Assembly: GCA_016124845.1 (NCBI GenBank)
Contig: WGMW01000020.1
Coordinates: 1 to 64,000 of the forward strand
Source: Flavobacteriales bacterium
Lineage (GTDB): Bacteria; Bacteroidota; Bacteroidia; UBA10329
DNA length: 64,000 nt
Reading direction: 5' to 3'
In this document: piece after piece, positions 17,201 through 25,242 of the stretch
How positions within the stretch are numbered: the stretch's first letter is position 1
Layout: each line of letters starts with the position of its first letter
Program-made: the position numbers and the translations under genes
Notes under the pieces: model-generated
The model's database searches: none
The model's input: the letters and a program-made list of their open reading frames with translations, nothing else
What the model was told of the DNA's origin: nothing

Positions 17201-19151
17201 TTCGGAGATTCTGAAGGAAATGGCCGCAAAGGAAGCTGAGATATTGGAACAACAAGGTGAAGAGAAGAGGAATGATGCCATCCCAGAATCGGTGACAGCC
17301 ACTTCAGACACATCAAAGAAAGTTGACGGAAGTGAATCGGATATTGCCCTTGAGGATGCAAAAGTGGTTTCCGAATCGGAGCTTTTCCTGGAAACCATTG
17401 CCAAGATGGAGCAGCAGCGCAAAGAGCAGGAAGCGCTGATAGCTGCTGAGAACAAAGCAAGGGAAGAAGCAAAGGCACAGGCCAAGGCTGAGAAGGAATT
17501 GAAGCAACAGCAAGCGGTCCAAAGTCCGCAGAAGCTGGTAACGGACGGAGTTGACTCTGCGCTTGTGGTTACAGGAGACAAGATCGCGGCAGCAAAAATT
17601 GATTCGAATGCAACCAGAGTTGAAGAACCGCTGGATGGTGAATTGGAGTCGGTGGCATTGAAGAGCGATGCCGACCCGAATGCGTATCTGGCGGCACTCA
17701 ATGAGATAGAAGCTGAGATGGAGAAGGAGGCGAAATCCCGACCAGACAAGGATTACACACTCCGCAGCATGGATGAACTTCAGGGAAGATCGGACGATAA
17801 GAATGCGGATCCTGTGCTACAGGCCAAAATAGATGCTGACCGAAAAGCATTGCAGGAACATCAGAAGGAAGCCATCGCCAAGGAAGAAGCGCTGAAAGAG
17901 GAGATGCAGAAAGACCGCCAAGTGGTCGAATCGTATAAAGACGGATTGGCGGATGAACTTCGCGAAGCAGAGAACGAAGTTGTACTCAACCAAACCGAAC
18001 CCAAGAAAGAAACGGAGACGATCACCCTGAACGAATTTTTAACCAAGAAAGGAGAGAAGAAGACCGATGCGGTAGCACCAACGGTCGATCAGCAGGAAGT
18101 TGCAGCGGCAGAAGCGGAGTGGGATAAAGAAGCAGAAGAGATCGTACAGCAACCACAGACTGAGGCTGAGAAGAAAGAAACACCAGTAGAGAAGCAGTTT
18201 GAGGAAGTGGAAGGTTCTGGGCTGCTGATTGAACAGGAGAAAGATGCCATTCTTGAAGAATTGGCCCAGATAGATTCTGTTCAGCCTGAGGAGAATAAGG
18301 CTGTTGAGGAGGAAGTGGTTATGATGGAATCTGAACCTGCACCGAAAGACCGTGCGGTTATTGAAGAAGAAGTACTGGAGGCTGAGAACACACCAGAGCC
18401 GAAAGAGGTTGAGCCGATGGTTGACGTTGAAATGGAAAAGGAAGCGGAAGAGGTCGCGGTTGTTCAGGCGGAGGAAATTGCGACAGAGGCCGAAACGGAG
18501 AAGGAATTGGCCGATCTGGAAACCGAACCTGAGGAGGAAGTGATAAGTCTGGATGCTCCGCAGCCAGCATCGGTCGGTACGGTCGGAACCATTCCATTCC
18601 TTGTGGCTGCCAAGCGCGATTACAGCATTTCCAAGCCTTCGTTTGATAAGGTGCAGAACCCAGATGTTCGCAAGATGATCAAACGCATGCGAGCGGAGGA
18701 CGTTGGGCGATTGGCCGTTCTCAAGAACATGAAGAACGAGTGGATCGAGGCTGGGAAAACGCAGGAGTCGCTCACTGAGATCAAGGGTAATCGCAGAAAC
18801 CAGGATGTTCTTGCAAATCAGGTTTCGCATCCGCGCGAGGAATACATCCGTCCGCCATTCAATAAGTACGATCTGCGCAAGCGCAAGGATGTTTACTACA
18901 AGCTGGAATTTGTGATGGAGCCTGCGGGTGTTTCCGAAACGGTTTCGGACGCCATGAGTCCAGAATCGGCTATTACGTTTTCAATGCCATCGGTGCAACT
19001 CAGTACTGGGTATTTCCAGACATTGGCAGATGTGCGCTCAGAACTGAAGGAATACCAGAACCGAGGTTTTTCATCGGTACGCATTGTTCCATATTTGAAC
19101 GATGCAAAAGTGGCGTTGACTGACGTGCAAGACGTTCCGTTTGTCGATTAA
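14244..19151 (+). CDS. giant TPR / PD40 propeller / Ala-Lys-Glu coiled-coil envelope protein
   Basis: At 1635 residues this is the largest product here. It starts at the ATG at 14244, where MLLKARLIFPFLLLLIAFQSFGQ forms the signal peptide. In order it has tetratricopeptide-like helices (about 30-150), a PD40/WD40-like propeller (about 200-345, for example LFFASKGHNTMGGYDVFSSK), and a carboxypeptidase-regulatory-like segment. A Lys/Ala/Glu/Gln-rich coiled coil (about 485-960) follows with some seventeen DS(I/L) units about 20 residues apart. A strongly acidic region (about 1000-1430) comes next, and finally a SPOR-like tail (about 1545-1630). The TPR-propeller start recalls the T9SS/gliding proteins PorE and SprE, but no OmpA domain is seen. 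A periplasmic, peptidoglycan-touching scaffold is inferred. Confidence 0.72.
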   Translation: MLLKARLIFPFLLLLIAFQSFGQISFDSQEDLEKAANEFFEKEDYAKAKPLFSQLLSKDALNPNYNYRFGVCILFTEADPLKPLPYIEGGANSPGVNSEAYYYLGKAYQLNYRFDDAVKAYEKGKNAGFSSPKIDLDRSMQECRNGKILYNAAIDFQPAMDKEVIASEFYRPYDFRKLKGKVIPMPPNFKTKYDEKNLVGTVIYTPMNSEVLVYASYGEDGANAKDLYRVNRLPNGEWAIPQRLPNVINTKYDEDYAFYDEESQTLFFASKGHNTMGGYDVFSSKYDPNANTWSTPMNLQFPINSPFDDFLYVSDPEGKLAFFTSGRNTEAGKLRVLKTLLHDPNQVEVSVVEGMYEDLTDSVYNYAALTVVDPQTNEVVGKYRSNKLSGKYLLILPPQNDYRLDVGPKEANGFMFDLDVPVHESYDALQQQITYNSVNDEATVAMTNYFDAAGKPDTVKFSESRSLKEVMAQMAEMPELTAEELAQMNPKENALKAAQLAQAKQDSIRKAEELALKKKEEEAQLLAQQQAEKARLDSLKRVEELAAAQAKARQDSIQKVQQLALAQKKAEQARLDSIKQAEALALQQAKQAEMAAKLAKEKAEKAKLDSLKRVEQLALAQEKSRQDSIEKAVQLALEQKQAEQARQDSIKQAEALAFEQTRQAELAAKAEKEKAAKARLDSLKAAEAANLAMLQKRAVEAKQAKLDSLRKAEEMAFEKQRLEVAEREKQAAKEEAAKEAGKLAQAEVNGQQQQGQLDSLKRAEVLAAHEKAREDFIYKAEQLAEEYRQAKQQQQDSIKAAEEEAALAMELKEEEDAMLAEEKTMDRTLAEKKAREDSIALARTLMQVAREEALKAEIVLRQRQKAVADSLAAVELAQQAQEKAIADSIVKAEKQLVQEKLAAAKAEQERTRKRAQAKADSIAAAELAQKTEREKAMADSVAEVARLAEIKREVELAKQRALRDSMIVKDVAVSEEETESEKELTYSEILKEMAAKEAEILEQQGEEKRNDAIPESVTATSDTSKKVDGSESDIALEDAKVVSESELFLETIAKMEQQRKEQEALIAAENKAREEAKAQAKAEKELKQQQAVQSPQKLVTDGVDSALVVTGDKIAAAKIDSNATRVEEPLDGELESVALKSDADPNAYLAALNEIEAEMEKEAKSRPDKDYTLRSMDELQGRSDDKNADPVLQAKIDADRKALQEHQKEAIAKEEALKEEMQKDRQVVESYKDGLADELREAENEVVLNQTEPKKETETITLNEFLTKKGEKKTDAVAPTVDQQEVAAAEAEWDKEAEEIVQQPQTEAEKKETPVEKQFEEVEGSGLLIEQEKDAILEELAQIDSVQPEENKAVEEEVVMMESEPAPKDRAVIEEEVLEAENTPEPKEVEPMVDVEMEKEAEEVAVVQAEEIATEAETEKELADLETEPEEEVISLDAPQPASVGTVGTIPFLVAAKRDYSISKPSFDKVQNPDVRKMIKRMRAEDVGRLAVLKNMKNEWIEAGKTQESLTEIKGNRRNQDVLANQVSHPREEYIRPPFNKYDLRKRKDVYYKLEFVMEPAGVSETVSDAMSPESAITFSMPSVQLSTGYFQTLADVRSELKEYQNRGFSSVRIVPYLNDAKVALTDVQDVPFVD

Positions 19152-19201
19152 AGTTCTATTTTAGACGGTCGATTATCTATCTTCATCGCCAATTATTGAA
19201 C

Positions 19202-19516
19202 ATGAATATTGATCCGCTATTTACGTTAGACCTTGAGGTCGAATTTCAGCAGGAACTCGAGGAGTTGGTGCAGGCACCAAAGACGCTTGTCATCCACAAT
19301 GACGACTTCAATACATTCGATTTTGTCATTGAAACATTGATAGAGGTCTGTCGCCATGAGCCTTTGCAGGCTGAGCAATGCACGTTCATCATTCACTACA
19401 GTGGAAAGTGCGGTGTGAAAACTGACATGTTCAGCAAATTGCAGCCCATGTGGGCAGAGATGATCAACCGAGGATTGACCGCCACGATCGAGGACATTCC
19501 CAAGATGGCGAAGTGA
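19202..19516 (+). CDS. clpS: ClpS, N-degron adaptor of the ClpAP protease
   Basis: The 104-residue protein is a complete ClpS. KTLVIHNDDFNTFDFVIETL (about 28-47) contains the Asn-Asp residues that grip N-terminal destabilising residues, and the adjoining helices (EVCRHEPLQAEQ, IIHYSGKCGVKTD) match the fold. It delivers N-end-rule substrates to Clp unfoldase in the cytosol. I use the ATG at 19202; an in-frame TTG six bases earlier is less likely. It lies 50 bases after the giant gene, possibly on its own transcript, and a strong terminator follows at 19536. Confidence 0.88.
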   Translation: MNIDPLFTLDLEVEFQQELEELVQAPKTLVIHNDDFNTFDFVIETLIEVCRHEPLQAEQCTFIIHYSGKCGVKTDMFSKLQPMWAEMINRGLTATIEDIPKMAK

Positions 19517-19535
19517 TCATATTTGAGATAAAGGA

Positions 19536-19567
19536 AAAGGGCTCAGCGATTTTTTGCTGAGCCCTTT
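19536..19567. terminator. terminator after clpS, shared with the convergent gene
   Basis: AAAGGGCTCAGC pairs with GCTGAGCCCTTT (12 bp) around a T-rich loop. It sits between the convergent clpS and 19602 genes and, with A/T tails at both ends, can serve both directions. Confidence 0.75.
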
Positions 19568-19601
19568 CTGTTTCCAATGATTCTGATTTGTTGTCCGTTT
19601 G

Positions 19602-20255
19602 TCATTTTGCCTTCTGCAATTTGCACTCACCAGCGGTGAACATTTCCCATTTCTGGTCAACCAGGCCATAATATGTCTTGGTCTCAACCTGACTTTGGTA
19701 ACTGAACTCCTTGATAACATACGAGTTGGGGTCTGAACCGCATTTGTCCGTGTAGTCAATTACAATACTTGGGTTGCCATTACGGTAATGCAACGTAACG
19801 CGCTGCAACTTCCCTTTCTTGAATTCCAGTTGCTTGTAAGCCCAATCATACTTCTTGTTCCGTTGGAAAAGCCATTCTCTGCCGATGATGGGCAAATGGT
19901 CGCGTGTGCTCAGAAAGAAGGTGTAAACCCCATTTAGCTCGATGGGTGTTGCCATTTCCTTCAGTTGATTGGTGTCTTTAGGAACCAGCCGCGAAAAATT
20001 GCGGTTGTCGATCTTCTTTTGGAGGCGGATTCCGTCTTCGTAAGACACGAAGTGAACGTACTTCGCATCTTCCACTTTCTTTACGGGAGAGAGGTCTTCG
20101 CTGAGGTATTCAGCCCAATAACCTTGCTTCTTGCCGCGGTCATCCACGCGGTTGAGTGTGTCGTTTGCCGCTTGCCCGAACAAGTTTGCAGAAAGCAGCA
20201 GCATCCATCCCAAAAGGACGAACAAAATGTGGGAAGATCTTTGAGAGTCGATCAC
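19602..20255 (-). CDS. exported MORN-like protein of unknown function
   Basis: The 217-residue protein begins at a GTG (20253-20255) that overlaps the TGA of the upstream lipoprotein gene in a GTGA arrangement, so translational coupling is likely. The N-terminus carries a signal-like hydrophobic segment (ILFVLLGWMLLLSANLFGQ). Just after it comes RVDDRGKKQGYWAEY, a single MORN-like GKKQGYW motif. Further strands (LQRVTLHYRNGNPSIVIDY) suggest a beta-rich fold. No enzyme motif is visible. Its tie to a DUF4920 lipoprotein suggests a shared periplasmic task, which is inference. Confidence 0.6.
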   Translation of the reverse strand: MIDSQRSSHILFVLLGWMLLLSANLFGQAANDTLNRVDDRGKKQGYWAEYLSEDLSPVKKVEDAKYVHFVSYEDGIRLQKKIDNRNFSRLVPKDTNQLKEMATPIELNGVYTFFLSTRDHLPIIGREWLFQRNKKYDWAYKQLEFKKGKLQRVTLHYRNGNPSIVIDYTDKCGSDPNSYVIKEFSYQSQVETKTYYGLVDQKWEMFTAGECKLQKAK

Positions 20256-20746
20256 TTGATAAGAACGCCTGTTGCTTCAAATGTCAATGCCAATTCTGGA
20301 CGTGTGATGGCATCAATTTCTTCCTGCGTTTTTCCTGCATCTTCGGCCAAATGCTTCAACATGTCCACCGGAATGGTATCGTACATAGCCACGCCTTTCA
20401 TCAGCATGGTCTTTCCGCCAGCATCCTTCGGAACGAAGAACCCGTAATCTTTAAAGGAAACGCGCATGCTCTCGCCATCTCCCATGTCCACTTTCATCCA
20501 GCAGCCTTTCTTCTGGCAGCATTCCTGAATGGTGCCTTCCACAATGAATTCGTTGCTTGATGAATCATTCATCAATGCTGGAACATCGGCAGGAGCAACA
20601 GCTTCGGCCACTTCAAATTCTTCCCCGAACCAACCTGTGTTGGCCGCAGCGGCTTCTTCCTGAGCTTCTTCGGCATGCTCTTCGGTCTTGTGTTCGCCAC
20701 AGGCTGCAAGCAGCAGCAGGGAGAAGATGGGAACGATGTATTTCAT
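20252..20746 (-). CDS. DUF4920 lipoprotein
   Basis: The 164-residue lipoprotein has the signal MKYIVPIFSLLLLAACG with lipobox LAAC. An acidic Glu/Ala linker and then a DUF4920-type OB-like domain follow. The domain's hallmark is IQECCQKKGCWMKV (about 78-91), a Cys-rich segment that could bind metal or form disulfides, followed by VSFKDYGFFVPKD. The biochemical function of the family is not established; comparable proteins are small periplasmic lipoproteins. It is the first gene of a two-gene leftward operon with the overlapping MORN-like gene and diverges from nhaC. Confidence 0.75.
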   Translation of the reverse strand: MKYIVPIFSLLLLAACGEHKTEEHAEEAQEEAAAANTGWFGEEFEVAEAVAPADVPALMNDSSSNEFIVEGTIQECCQKKGCWMKVDMGDGESMRVSFKDYGFFVPKDAGGKTMLMKGVAMYDTIPVDMLKHLAEDAGKTQEEIDAITRPELALTFEATGVLIK

Positions 20747-20843
20747 TCTATGCGTTTTGAATTTGTGGCAAATGTAGGATTATGGGCGATAAGCTGAGGC
20801 GATAAACCTGCGGCTTGCTATCTTGCCCGAACATTTCTCGATC

Positions 20844-22292
20844 ATGACGAACGCCAAACAGCCCTCTTTGTTGCAATCATTCATTCCGCTCATCTTTCTG
20901 GTGGGATTGCTGGGTACCAATGTGGCGTTCTATGGCGATAACTCTTTGGGCGGAGCCAACCAGATGGCGTTGCTGCTTTCGGCAGGTGTGGCGGCCATTG
21001 TTTCCATGCTCAATGGCCATCGTTGGGATGATCTTTTTGATGGTGTGGTGACGAGCATTTCCAGTGCCCTGCCCGCATTGATCATTCTGCTGATGATCGG
21101 GGCATTGGCAGGAACATGGCTCATCAGTGGAGTTGTACCGGCCATGATCTATTACGGTCTCGACATTCTCAATCCCACAATTTTTCTGTTTGCCACAACC
21201 ATCGTCTGTTCCATTGTGTCGCTGGCCACAGGAAGTTCTTGGACCACGGTGGCAACGGTGGGTGTGGCTTTGATGGGAATCGGGCGTATTCTCGGTTTCA
21301 GCGATGGAATGATCGCGGGTGCCATTATCTCTGGTGCGTACTTCGGGGATAAGATGTCGCCACTTTCAGACACAACGAATTTGGCACCTGCCATGGCCGG
21401 TACGGATCTGATCACGCACATTCGCCACATGATGTGGACAACCGTTCCTTCCATTACTATCACCGCATTGCTGTTTCTTATCCTTGGATTCACATCGGGT
21501 TCGGGAGCCGATCTTGCAGGAGTTGAGGCGCTTCAATCGGCCATCGGTTCCAAGTTCAATATCAGTCTGTGGCTGTTTCTTGTTCCCGTAGCGGTAATTG
21601 CACTCATTGTGAAGAAAGTTCCTGCGGTTCCTGCGTTGCTTGTAGGTTCCATTCTTGGCGGCCTGTTCGCCATTTTCATGCAACCGCAGATCATTCAGGA
21701 ATTGGCGGCCGAGGGCGCAACCTTCGCCAAAGCATCTTATATGGTCGTTATTGATGCGATGACAACCGATGTTTCCATCACTTCGGGCAATGAAGTGGCT
21801 GATGAACTGCTGAGTTCTGGAGGAATGAACGGCATGCTCGGAACGGTTTGGTTGATCATCTGTGCCATGACATTCGGTGGCGTAATGGAAGCCAATGGCA
21901 TGCTTGAGCGTATTGCACAGTCCATCCTGAAATTGGCGCACACAACAGGTTCGTTGATCGCTGCGACTGCTGGTACGTGCGTGGTTTTCAACGTAACGGC
22001 ATCTGACCAATATTTGGCCATTGTGGTGCCTGGCCGCATGTTCGCCAAGGAGTACAAGAACCGTGAGCTTGCTCCCGAAAACCTCAGCCGCGCCTTGGAA
22101 GATAGTGGAACGGTCACCTCAGCTCTGGTTCCATGGAACACTTGCGGAGCGTATCATTCGGGCGTACTGGGTGTGGCTACAGGAACGTATCTTCCATTTG
22201 CATTCTTCAATCTCATCAGCCCATTGATGACGATGCTTTTCGGCTACATGGGATGGAAAATAAATGCACTTGCTAAGAAGAATGAAGCCTGA
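20844..22292 (+). CDS. nhaC: NhaC-family Na+/H+ antiporter
   Basis: This 482-residue inner-membrane protein has about eleven hydrophobic segments and NhaC landmarks such as TGSSWTTVATVGVALMGIG, SGAYFGDKMSPLSDTTNLAP and the late WNTCGAYHSGVLGVATGTY. NhaC proteins exchange sodium for protons, supporting pH and sodium homeostasis, which suits a marine or brackish lifestyle. I use the ATG at 20844; the reading frame could begin at a TTG seven codons upstream but nothing recommends it. It stands alone, diverging from the DUF4920 pair and ending three bases before the convergent SiaB-like gene. Confidence 0.88.
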   Translation: MTNAKQPSLLQSFIPLIFLVGLLGTNVAFYGDNSLGGANQMALLLSAGVAAIVSMLNGHRWDDLFDGVVTSISSALPALIILLMIGALAGTWLISGVVPAMIYYGLDILNPTIFLFATTIVCSIVSLATGSSWTTVATVGVALMGIGRILGFSDGMIAGAIISGAYFGDKMSPLSDTTNLAPAMAGTDLITHIRHMMWTTVPSITITALLFLILGFTSGSGADLAGVEALQSAIGSKFNISLWLFLVPVAVIALIVKKVPAVPALLVGSILGGLFAIFMQPQIIQELAAEGATFAKASYMVVIDAMTTDVSITSGNEVADELLSSGGMNGMLGTVWLIICAMTFGGVMEANGMLERIAQSILKLAHTTGSLIAATAGTCVVFNVTASDQYLAIVVPGRMFAKEYKNRELAPENLSRALEDSGTVTSALVPWNTCGAYHSGVLGVATGTYLPFAFFNLISPLMTMLFGYMGWKINALAKKNEA

Positions 22293-22295
22293 CCT

Positions 22296-22841
22296 TCAGC
22301 ACGGAACGCTGATGCGTAGATTGAAATAGCAGACCTCATCATCCACATCCTGGAAGCTGAAACCGAGGTCATTGCCCGATTTTTTCTTCATGTCGATAAG
22401 TCCGAGGCCAGCGCCTCCCTTGGTTGAGAATTTTACCACGGTCTGCTTCATGATAACGCCATAGAGGAATTTGATCTCTTCCTCATTTAGGCTGTTGATC
22501 TTGCGGAGCTTGTCTTCCAAAACCGCTCGTTCGCTGTTTGCAACCAAGTTGCCGATGATGATGGTGATGTGGTCTTTGTTCTTGGTGAGCATGAACATGG
22601 GCGGCAGACCGTATTCCTTCGCTGTTTCCTGCTGAAAAGAGTGCAACTGTAGGTTCTGGAGCGTTTCGATGGCAATGTTGACGATCTTCCGTTTCTTCTG
22701 TCTATCTACCGAAAGGCTGTCGAGTATCTGTTCCAACTGTGGCAAGGTGTCGAGCAACACCTGCTTGTTTACCTGACCTTCATGTTGGAACAAAACGGCT
22801 TCATCACCAACGAGCGCATACTTGTTAATTCCGTCAGACAT
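22296..22841 (-). CDS. SiaB-like (DUF6272) protein
   Basis: The 181-residue cytosolic protein resembles SiaB, the small histidine-kinase-like ATPase of the Pseudomonas SiaABCD surface-attachment pathway that phosphorylates the anti-sigma-antagonist-like SiaC. Supporting features are IVNIAIETLQNLQLHS (N-box-like helix) and the late STKGGAGLGLIDMKKKSGN, a glycine-rich ATP lid. No siaA, siaC or siaD homologue is visible in the window, so it is an orphan here. It converges on nhaC with a 3-base gap. Its 5' gap (22842-22919) has two small palindromes (GTGCC/GGCAC and TTTGGT/ACCAAA). Confidence 0.7.
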   Translation of the reverse strand: MSDGINKYALVGDEAVLFQHEGQVNKQVLLDTLPQLEQILDSLSVDRQKKRKIVNIAIETLQNLQLHSFQQETAKEYGLPPMFMLTKNKDHITIIIGNLVANSERAVLEDKLRKINSLNEEEIKFLYGVIMKQTVVKFSTKGGAGLGLIDMKKKSGNDLGFSFQDVDDEVCYFNLRISVPC

Positions 22842-22919
22842 TCCGCAAATAGAGGTGCCTAAATCAAGGCACTTGAAGTTTGGTCAGCAAACCAAATCTA
22901 CGGAAGTAAGCCCAATTGG

Positions 22920-24764
22920 TTACTCTATTCTGGTCATTCTTCGAGTAACGACCGCATTTTCTGTCTGCAAAGTAAAGATATAGAGCCCAGCGGGTAGGTC
23001 AGAGGTGTTCACTTGCAGGTACTGAAGGCCGTTACGCAATTGCCCGAGATCCTTCTCCATGATCATTTTACCCGAGATGTCCGTCAAACGGATGCGCACC
23101 TGTTCTGGTTGGAACAGGTTGAACTGCACCACAAAGCGGTCGAAAAATGGGTTCGGATAAGCTCCAATGATCACAGGTTCGTTTTCAATTTCTGCAATAC
23201 CTGTGCTTGTGTCTGGTTCAAAAACGGGGGCCAATGGTGGATAGGAGTCTCCCACCGTTGGAGCAGATGCGTGTTCAAGATGGTTTTCTCCGTCACGCGT
23301 AAACCAACTGGTGCCGAGCGAGGAGGTGTGCGTGGGTACGGTAACGTCCGAAACGAAATACCAATCGGATTGGGCGATCGTGTCCGTCAGGTCCAGGATC
23401 AGGTACCCTTTCTGTGTCAGGTCTGCATATTTGATGTGCGGGTTTACCGACATGATCAGGTTCTGTCCAACTGGAATGGGGAAACTGGATGAGGTAACGC
23501 TGGTCACCACATATTCAACACCCACAGAGCCACTGCCAGTATTGGAATCGTAATTATCGCCTGGCAGATCATTTGCCCACGAAGTGTGAATGTCACCTGT
23601 AAGCACAACCGTATTGTCAATATTGTTGGTAGCGATGAAATTGAAAAGGCTGTCACGTTCGGCAGGATAACCATCCCATTGGTCGTTATTGATGGGAAAT
23701 CCGAATGCCGTCAATGGAGCCATCATCACCTGCTGTCCGATCACCTTCCATTTCGTGGTCGCATTTTCCAGATTGTCATACAGCCAATGACGCTGTTCAT
23801 AGCCCATCAAACTCCTGTCCTGATCACTTCCCGAACCCTGCTCATCGCGGTCGTAAAGGCGCGTGTCCAACATTTCCAGTTCGGCAAGATCTCCGAATTC
23901 GAATTTTCGGAAACGCTTTTCAGGATGGTTCGCATCGGGCAGTCTTACAGGCAGCCATTCGGTATTGGCCTGAATGGAATGCGCTTTGCGATCGGACCAT
24001 GGTCCCTCTGTGGCAGGCGTATGGTTCTGGGCCCCATCGGTGTAAGAGTTGTTGGCCGATTCGTGGTCGTCCCAAATAACGATGAACGGATACTGCTGAT
24101 GCGCATCGCGCAGATCGGGGTCGAGTTTGTAGAGCGAGTAGCGCGTGCGGTAGTCGCTCAATGAGATGATCTCGTTCACAGGTTCGTTCGTTCGGCCAGA
24201 AATATTGGCCGAGTAACCGCCCACTTCATATTCGTAGATGTAGTCGCCCAAAAAAAGGATGCAGTCGATGTCGTTCCTTCCCGCCAGATCGCGGTACGCG
24301 TGATAATAACCGTGCTCATAATTCTGGCAGGAGAGAACCGCAAAGCGCAGATGGTCCACACCACCAACGGGCGCAGTATGGGTTCTGCCAATGAGCGAAT
24401 GGTCGCCATTGTACTCAAAATCATAATAATACCACGAGTCTGGATCAAGTCCCGTCACATCCACATTGATGGTCCAGTCAACCGAAGAATCGGTTGTTGC
24501 CATGCCACTTGCCACAATGTTGCTGAAAAGCGTGTCGGTGGCCATTCGCCAGTTCACGTCCACGGGGTCGGTACTGTTCAGCGTGATGCGCGTCCAGATC
24601 ACAACCGCATCAGGAAGCGGATCGCCAGAGGCAACGCCATGATAGAACGGGGCCAACTCAGGTTCCAGCGCGCTTCTTGAGTAATGGGTCGGGCCAACTT
24701 CTTGCTGCTGCGCGAAGACGGAAATGGAAAATACGGAGAGTAGTGAAAGTAAAAGTGATTTCAT
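22920..24764 (-). CDS. PhoD-type alkaline phosphatase with T9SS sorting domain
   Basis: The 614-residue secreted enzyme has a signal peptide (to FAQQQ) and a PhoD N-domain (HGVASGDPLPDAVVIWTRI, about 42-60). A PhoD metallophosphatase domain follows with FAVLSCQNYEHGYYHAYRDL, FLGDYIYEYE, IWDDHESANN and VLTGDIHTSW as metal-site landmarks. Its last ~80 residues (GAYPNPFFDRFVVQF, LPAGLYIFTLQ) form a T9SS sorting domain. PhoD enzymes hydrolyse phosphomono- and diesters and usually need calcium and iron. Export by T9SS instead of Tat is typical of Bacteroidota. It lies downstream of rnpB, from which it is separated by a strong terminator. Confidence 0.88.
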   Translation of the reverse strand: MKSLLLSLLSVFSISVFAQQQEVGPTHYSRSALEPELAPFYHGVASGDPLPDAVVIWTRITLNSTDPVDVNWRMATDTLFSNIVASGMATTDSSVDWTINVDVTGLDPDSWYYYDFEYNGDHSLIGRTHTAPVGGVDHLRFAVLSCQNYEHGYYHAYRDLAGRNDIDCILFLGDYIYEYEVGGYSANISGRTNEPVNEIISLSDYRTRYSLYKLDPDLRDAHQQYPFIVIWDDHESANNSYTDGAQNHTPATEGPWSDRKAHSIQANTEWLPVRLPDANHPEKRFRKFEFGDLAELEMLDTRLYDRDEQGSGSDQDRSLMGYEQRHWLYDNLENATTKWKVIGQQVMMAPLTAFGFPINNDQWDGYPAERDSLFNFIATNNIDNTVVLTGDIHTSWANDLPGDNYDSNTGSGSVGVEYVVTSVTSSSFPIPVGQNLIMSVNPHIKYADLTQKGYLILDLTDTIAQSDWYFVSDVTVPTHTSSLGTSWFTRDGENHLEHASAPTVGDSYPPLAPVFEPDTSTGIAEIENEPVIIGAYPNPFFDRFVVQFNLFQPEQVRIRLTDISGKMIMEKDLGQLRNGLQYLQVNTSDLPAGLYIFTLQTENAVVTRRMTRIE

Positions 24765-24848
24765 GGTAATGATTGAAGAATGTCAAATGTAGTTCAAAAG
24801 CCCGTTTGAAACTGTGTAAGGGTTGACGGCTCAATGGTTAGAAAATGG

Positions 24849-24880
24849 ACGGCCCCTGACGATTTCCCGTCAGAGGCCGT
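24849..24880 (-). terminator. terminator of rnpB
   Basis: ACGGCCCCTGACG (24849-24861) pairs with CGTCAGAGGCCGT (24868-24880) with one mismatch around a short loop. It lies a few bases after the 3' end of RNase P RNA, and on the minus strand it is followed by CCATTTTC. Confidence 0.7.
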
Positions 24881-24883
24881 TTT

Positions 24884-25204
24884 GTGCAGACCCGTAAGCC
24901 AGATTCTGTTTTAGCTCACCATTTATCTATGCAGCCCACCCATCGGGAAAGAGCGAGCAACCCTTAATTCCCGACCTATTTGGCCTTGCAGCCCGCAAGG
25001 TTTACCCGACCGTGCCGTTGCCGACCCGGCCCGTGAGCTCTTACCTCACATTTTCACCCTTATCCGCCAGAGGCGGACGGTTATTTTCTGTGGCACTTGC
25101 TGTTGCTGCAGAATTCCTTCTGCGGCACCCACGCTTGCACGCGGTGCGGTGCTCTGTGCTGTCTGGACTTTCCTCCCTCAGTAAAGAGTGATGAGCCGAT
25201 CTGC
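24884..25204 (-). ncRNA. rnpB: RNase P RNA, bacterial class A
   Basis: Read on the minus strand, the sequence has the universal RNase P landmarks: GAGGGAGGAAAGTCCAGACA near the 5' end, GATAAGGGTGAAAATGTG, GGTAAGAGCTCACGG, GCAAGGCCAAATAGG and, near the 3' end, the AACAGAATCTGGCTTACGGG block. The ends pair as helix P1 (GCAGATC with GGGTCTGC). Length is about 320 nt. Ends are placed by P1 pairing and could move by a few bases. It is the catalytic subunit that matures tRNA 5' ends. A -7 box for it lies in the stop region of the gene upstream. Confidence 0.93.
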
Positions 25205-25208
25205 GCTG

Positions 25209-25242
25209 CAAAGTTAGTGTAGTCGCACCACAGTTGCACCAA
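25209..25242 (-). promoter_or_regulatory. rnpB promoter overlapping the upstream stop codon
   Basis: On the minus strand TTG (25240-25242) is followed after 23 bases by TAACTTTG (25209-25216), a full TAnnTTTG match. The first three bases of that box, TAA, are the stop codon of the DUF2027-Smr gene. Transcription about 6 bases further on would begin at the P1 strand of RNase P RNA, as expected. Confidence 0.6.
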
